This document shows, piece by piece, positions 17,986-20,897 of a stretch of DNA of 20,897 nucleotides (position 1 is its first letter; every line of letters starts with the position of its first letter). The stretch spans positions 1-20,897 of the forward strand of contig CAYHEQ010000011.1 in the NCBI GenBank assembly GCA_964355795.1. The letters run 5' to 3'. The notes under the pieces were generated by a model. It saw only the letters and a list, made by a program, of their open reading frames with translations, searched no databases and was not told where the DNA came from. A program made the translations under genes and the position numbers. This DNA comes from CAYHEQ01 sp964355795. Its GTDB lineage: Bacteria; Patescibacteriota; JACPGU01.

Positions 17986-18020
17986 ACCTATTCCAGCGGT
18001 CGCTAGATCGGTTTATTTTT
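17979..18020 (+). terminator. Rho-independent terminator overlapping the glycosylase stop
   Basis: AATAAACC (17981-17988) pairs with GGTTTATT (18010-18017), followed by TTT; an inner AGCG/CGCT stem stabilises it. The stop codon TAA (17983-17985) is part of the stem. Confidence 0.8.
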
Positions 18021-18022
18021 AG

Positions 18023-18047
18023 TTGACAGAACTTCAAGAGTTATAAT
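18023..18047 (+). promoter_or_regulatory. Candidate clpC promoter (short spacer)
   Basis: TTGACA (18023-18028) and TATAAT (18042-18047) are perfect hexamers, but the spacer is only 13 bp, well below the normal 16-18, so this may be a weak or activator-dependent promoter. A second TATAAT is at 18095-18100 without a good -35. Confidence 0.5.
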
Positions 18048-18056
18048 AAAATGGTA

Positions 18057-18083
18057 TTAGCGCTCGCATATGAAGAGCGCCAG
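18057..18083 (+). promoter_or_regulatory. CIRCE-like inverted repeat upstream of clpC
   Basis: TTAGCGCTC, nine bases, GAGCGCCAG. The CIRCE operator of HrcA is TTAGCACTC-N9-GAGTGCTAA; here the left half matches 8 of 9 and the right half 6 of 9, with the correct N9 spacing and a perfect GCGCTC/GAGCGC pair. It starts about 10 bp after the -10 box, a usual operator position. HrcA control of clp genes is known in other bacteria. Confidence 0.45.
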
Positions 18084-18142
18084 AGCATATCGCTTATAAT
18101 TTAATGGGCATTTACCAAGTCTCTAGACTAGATTATGATTAT

Positions 18143-18170
18143 GTAGAGACAGAGCATGCTCTATCTCTAC
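18143..18170. repeat. GTAGAGAC palindrome upstream of clpC
   Basis: GTAGAGACAGAG, CATG centre, then the reverse complement with one mismatch (CTCTATCTCTAC). It is the same family as the coding copy at 13429-13456; the outer 9 bases match and the inner bases differ but remain complementary. It lies 23 bp before the clpC ATG, and GGAG following the palindrome could be a distant SD. Confidence 0.88.
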
Positions 18171-18193
18171 GGAGCAAATAATAATATACAAAA

Positions 18194-20710
18194 ATGGATT
18201 TTGGTTTTGACCGCTTCACTAATAATGCTCGCCGAATCTTGGCCTTGGCCCAAAACATCGCTCACGAGATGGGGACAGAGGCCACAGACACCGAGCACGC
18301 TCTACTGGCGATACTATCCGAAAGGATTGGTATGGCTTTTGATTTGCTCGCTGGTTACGGCGTGGATTTTGAGAGGATAGATATGGCCACCAATTTTCTT
18401 GGTAGCCGTATTGCTGATACCGACGCCAACAAAGGAGTCGCGACAGACCTCAAGAACGCTCTGGAAAAAGCTCTCATTATCGCGCGCCAATACGGTCATT
18501 TCTATGTCGGGAGCGAACATTTGCTTTATGGTCTCTTGTCTGACCCCAATTCTCGAGCGCGTCAATTAATCCAAAATATAGACATCAATCCGGCCAGCAT
18601 TCTCCAGCAAATTGAAAATATCTTCCAGAGCTCTGCTGTCGCGCAAAGCCCGGAGAGCCCCCTTCCAGAACATCAAGAAGCGATGATGGGCGCGCCCGGT
18701 AGCAGTGGCAGTAGAGGCAAAATGTCTATGTTAGCCACTTACGCTCTGGACTTGACGAAAGAAGCCAAAGAAGGGAAATTGGACCCCACCATCGGTCGTT
18801 CTAAAGAAATTGAAAGAGTCATTCATGTCTTGACTCGCAAAACAAAAAATAACCCCGTTTTGATCGGCGATCCGGGAGTGGGAAAAACAGCCATTGTGGA
18901 GGGCTTGGCGACGAAAATCACGCGCGATGAAGTGCCGGCCAATCTCAAAGGGAAAAAGATTTACGCCCTAGATTTGGGCGCGATGATTGCAGGCACTAAA
19001 TTTCGCGGGGAATTTGAAGAAAGAATCAAAAGACTCATCCAAGAGCTAGAGCGAGATCGCGACGCTATTCTCTTCATTGACGAACTACACACTATTCTCG
19101 GCGCTGGCGCGGCGGAAGGCTCTATGGACGCAAGCAATATGTTGAAACCCGCTCTTTCGCGCGGGAAGATCACCTGTATTGGCGCCACTACTTTGGATGA
19201 GTATCGTAAATATGTTGAGCGAGACACCGCCTTTGAAAGGAGATTTCAACCTATTATTGTAGAGGAGCCAACACTGGAGGATACGATCAAGATACTAGAA
19301 GGCATTCAAGAGCGGTACGAAGATTATCACCAAATTTTAATCGAGTCTCACGCTATCATTTTGGCGGCCAGACTCGCTCACCGTTATATTGCCGACAGAT
19401 TCCTGCCGGACAAAGCCATTGATTTGCTAGACGAGGCCTGTTCCGCTGTGGTTATTCGCGAGAAGGTGGGGGAGAACGAAGAATTAAAAAAAATGGAGCA
19501 AAGACTGGAAGAAACAACTAAAGGCAAGGACAAAGCTATCGCCGATCAAGCCTTTGAAGTGGCGGCTTCATTGCGCGACCAAGAAAAATTTCTGCAAGAT
19601 GAGATTGAAAAAATAAAAACTACCAAAAGAGATATTCCTCAAAACAAGAGAGCGCGAGTGGACTCTGAAGATATCGCGCGGGTGGTGCATAGCTGGACCG
19701 GCGTACCGATGACGAAATTAGTAGAATCAGACAAAAATAAATTCGCCCATTTGGAAAAGATTTTGAGTCGGCGCATCATCGGCCAAGAGGAGGCTATTGC
19801 CGTCATTGCTCAAGCGATTCGCAGAAGTCGCGCTGGTATCGGCAACCCCAAGAGGCCGATCGGATCCTTCATTTTCTTGGGACCGACAGGAGTAGGGAAG
19901 ACCGAGCTTGCTAAAGTTTTGGCTCAAGAAGTTTATGAGAGGGATGACGCGCTAGTAAAAATTGATATGAGCGAATTTATGGAAAAGCATAATGTTTCAC
20001 GACTGATTGGCGCACCAGCCGGCTATGTTGGTTATGAGGATGGGGGGAGGCTAACCGAAGCTATTCGCAAGAAACCATATTCCATCATTCTTTTTGACGA
20101 GATTGAAAAGGCTCATCCGGAAGTCTTTAATATCCTCTTGCAAATTTTTGAAGACGGGCAACTGACTGACGCTAAGGGCAGGAAAGTGGACTTCCGAAAT
20201 ACCACGCTCATCTTGACCTCCAATCTCGGCATTAACGAATTGTCTCGCGCCGCTAGTATGGGTTTCAAGGCGGAAGGGGATAGCGCGATCAAAATAGCGG
20301 AAGAAAATTACGAAAAGATGAAAGAAAAAGTGCTGGAAAAGATGAAAAAAAGTTTCAATCCAGAATTTTTGAATAGAATAGATGATGTAGTGGTCTTTCG
20401 CCCTTTGACGCAGAAAGATATCGCCACTATTGTGGCTATCAATTTGGAAGATTTGGCCTCCCGAGTCGCGAGGGAAAAAGGCATCATCCTAGACATTAGC
20501 AAAAAAGCCAAAGATTGGATTGCGGTTAGAGGTTTTGACCCCGAATACGGCGCTCGACCTATCCGCCGTCTCATTGAACACGAGATAGAAACTCGTCTGG
20601 CGGAAGGTATCGTCAAAGGTGAATTCAAAGAAAAGGACAAGATCAAAATTGATATAAAGAAAGACGCTGTCTTTCTTGAAAAGAAAAAGACGCTAGTTCT
20701 CAAGCATTAG
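18194..20710 (+). CDS. clpC: ATP-dependent Clp protease ATP-binding subunit ClpC
   Basis: An 838-residue AAA+ unfoldase that feeds proteins to ClpP. The N-terminal double Clp_N repeat is at about 1-145. NBD1 has Walker A GDPGVGKT (225-232) and Walker B ending at D296 (ILFIDELHT). A short middle domain with a UVR-like segment (about 430-475, AIADQAFEVAASLRDQEK) identifies ClpC rather than ClpB. NBD2 has Walker A GPTGVGKT (563-570) and Walker B at D635 (IILFDEIEKAHPE). MGF in the loop after SRAAS is the ClpP-docking tripeptide. No repeats lie in the coding body, but the last codons are part of a 46-bp duplication. The leader has a CIRCE-like operator and a GTAGAGAC palindrome. No close SD at ATG 18194. 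Confidence 0.96.
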   Translation: MDFGFDRFTNNARRILALAQNIAHEMGTEATDTEHALLAILSERIGMAFDLLAGYGVDFERIDMATNFLGSRIADTDANKGVATDLKNALEKALIIARQYGHFYVGSEHLLYGLLSDPNSRARQLIQNIDINPASILQQIENIFQSSAVAQSPESPLPEHQEAMMGAPGSSGSRGKMSMLATYALDLTKEAKEGKLDPTIGRSKEIERVIHVLTRKTKNNPVLIGDPGVGKTAIVEGLATKITRDEVPANLKGKKIYALDLGAMIAGTKFRGEFEERIKRLIQELERDRDAILFIDELHTILGAGAAEGSMDASNMLKPALSRGKITCIGATTLDEYRKYVERDTAFERRFQPIIVEEPTLEDTIKILEGIQERYEDYHQILIESHAIILAARLAHRYIADRFLPDKAIDLLDEACSAVVIREKVGENEELKKMEQRLEETTKGKDKAIADQAFEVAASLRDQEKFLQDEIEKIKTTKRDIPQNKRARVDSEDIARVVHSWTGVPMTKLVESDKNKFAHLEKILSRRIIGQEEAIAVIAQAIRRSRAGIGNPKRPIGSFIFLGPTGVGKTELAKVLAQEVYERDDALVKIDMSEFMEKHNVSRLIGAPAGYVGYEDGGRLTEAIRKKPYSIILFDEIEKAHPEVFNILLQIFEDGQLTDAKGRKVDFRNTTLILTSNLGINELSRAASMGFKAEGDSAIKIAEENYEKMKEKVLEKMKKSFNPEFLNRIDDVVVFRPLTQKDIATIVAINLEDLASRVAREKGIILDISKKAKDWIAVRGFDPEYGARPIRRLIEHEIETRLAEGIVKGEFKEKDKIKIDIKKDAVFLEKKKTLVLKH

Positions 20711-20840
20711 AGTTTTTTTAGAGCTTTTTGCCGTGCTAGTCGGATGCTACATCCGACAGCCAAGAGTGTCGGAACTAGGTTCCGACTACCACATAAAAAG
20801 ACGCTAGTTCTCAAGCATTAGAGTTTTTTTAGAGCTTTTT
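20684..20840. repeat. 46-bp direct duplication flanking palindromic element I
   Basis: The 46 bases at 20684-20729, covering the last nine codons region and stop of clpC plus the T-rich tail, are repeated exactly at 20795-20840. Between them (20730-20794, 65 bp) is a double hairpin: GTCGGATG/CATCCGAC (20739-20757) and GTCGGAAC/GTTCCGAC (20768-20786), whose outer halves also pair with each other (TAGTCGGA with TCCGACTA). Confidence 0.95.
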
Positions 20841-20845
20841 CCCCC

Positions 20846-20873
20846 TTGATTTTTGGAAATTAAGGGTTATAAT
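20846..20873 (+). promoter_or_regulatory. Promoter of the next gene beyond the window
   Basis: TTGATT (20846-20851), 16-bp spacer, TATAAT (20868-20873). Transcription would start near 20880 and leave the window on the plus strand. Confidence 0.75.
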
Positions 20874-20897
20874 AGGGTGAACTCTAATCTTTCTAAT

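Noticed and set aside
85..20710. Alternative genetic code (UGA as glycine)
   Set aside because: Genes end normally at TGA (mpg, 202-residue ORF, 69-residue ORF) and conserved proteins have no internal TGA.
20711..20729. T-rich tail after clpC as intrinsic terminator
   Set aside because: No stem precedes the T-run; the nearest hairpins follow it and have no U-tract.

Overview
The window looks like a chromosome piece from a member of the Candidate Phyla Radiation (Patescibacteria), most likely a Parcubacteria/Moranbacteria-type lineage. This is an inference from gene content and style: compact single-domain genes, SIMPL and Gmad2/GerMN anchored proteins, an RlmD-like methyltransferase and a family 4 uracil-DNA glycosylase without Fe-S ligands, many genes without a Shine-Dalgarno (SD) site, and very dense short palindromic repeats. 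TGA is used as a stop (for example at 13578 and 17117), so the Gracilibacteria-type recoding does not apply.

Layout. 1-65 is the last part of a XerC/D-like tyrosine recombinase, convergent with leuS (85-2544, minus). 2545-3520 holds a candidate structured RNA, a terminator, two overlapping tiny basic ORFs and a one-helix protein. 3521-3788 is a tandem pair of MITE-like elements. A SAM methyltransferase (minus) and a SIMPL protein (plus) diverge around 4684-4936. 5799-9616 is a minus-strand block: nucleotidyltransferase, anchored protein, RlmD-like rRNA/tRNA uracil methyltransferase, and Gmad2/GerMN protein. 9617-10289 holds repeats, a strong terminator, a candidate structured RNA and a small basic ORF. 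From 10471 everything is on the plus strand: radA with two unknown genes, a 3-methyladenine glycosylase overlapping a WecG/TagA glycosyltransferase, a 31-residue-repeat protein broken by a 100-N gap, nusA, an orphan gene, uracil-DNA glycosylase, and clpC.

The cellular roles are housekeeping: translation (leuS, RNA methylation), transcription (nusA), DNA repair (radA, mpg, udg), proteostasis (clpC) and envelope (SIMPL, GerMN, WecG). No single pathway operon is present.

The most unusual content is repeat biology. One family of about 38-bp elements has two 13-bp arms that are reverse complements of each other around a conserved 12-bp core. Four copies have the same arms. Two others keep the core but have different arms that are still mutually complementary. 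Three copies lie inside reading frames (one in leuS, two in opposite orientation in the RlmD-like gene) and are translated in three different ways. Independently, at least nine blocks of exactly four 7-bp units (28 bp) occur, with different heptamer sequences, mostly inside genes (leuS twice, methyltransferase, RlmD-like, radA, mpg twice, wecG). Two copies of a GTAGAGAC palindrome (one coding), three MITE-like elements, and an unusual 46-bp duplication around a palindrome at the clpC 3' end complete the picture. The genome seems to be a host for small elements that tolerate, or favour, insertion into protein loops, like Rickettsia palindromic elements and cyanobacterial heptanucleotide repeats. 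The sequences themselves do not look like those families to me.
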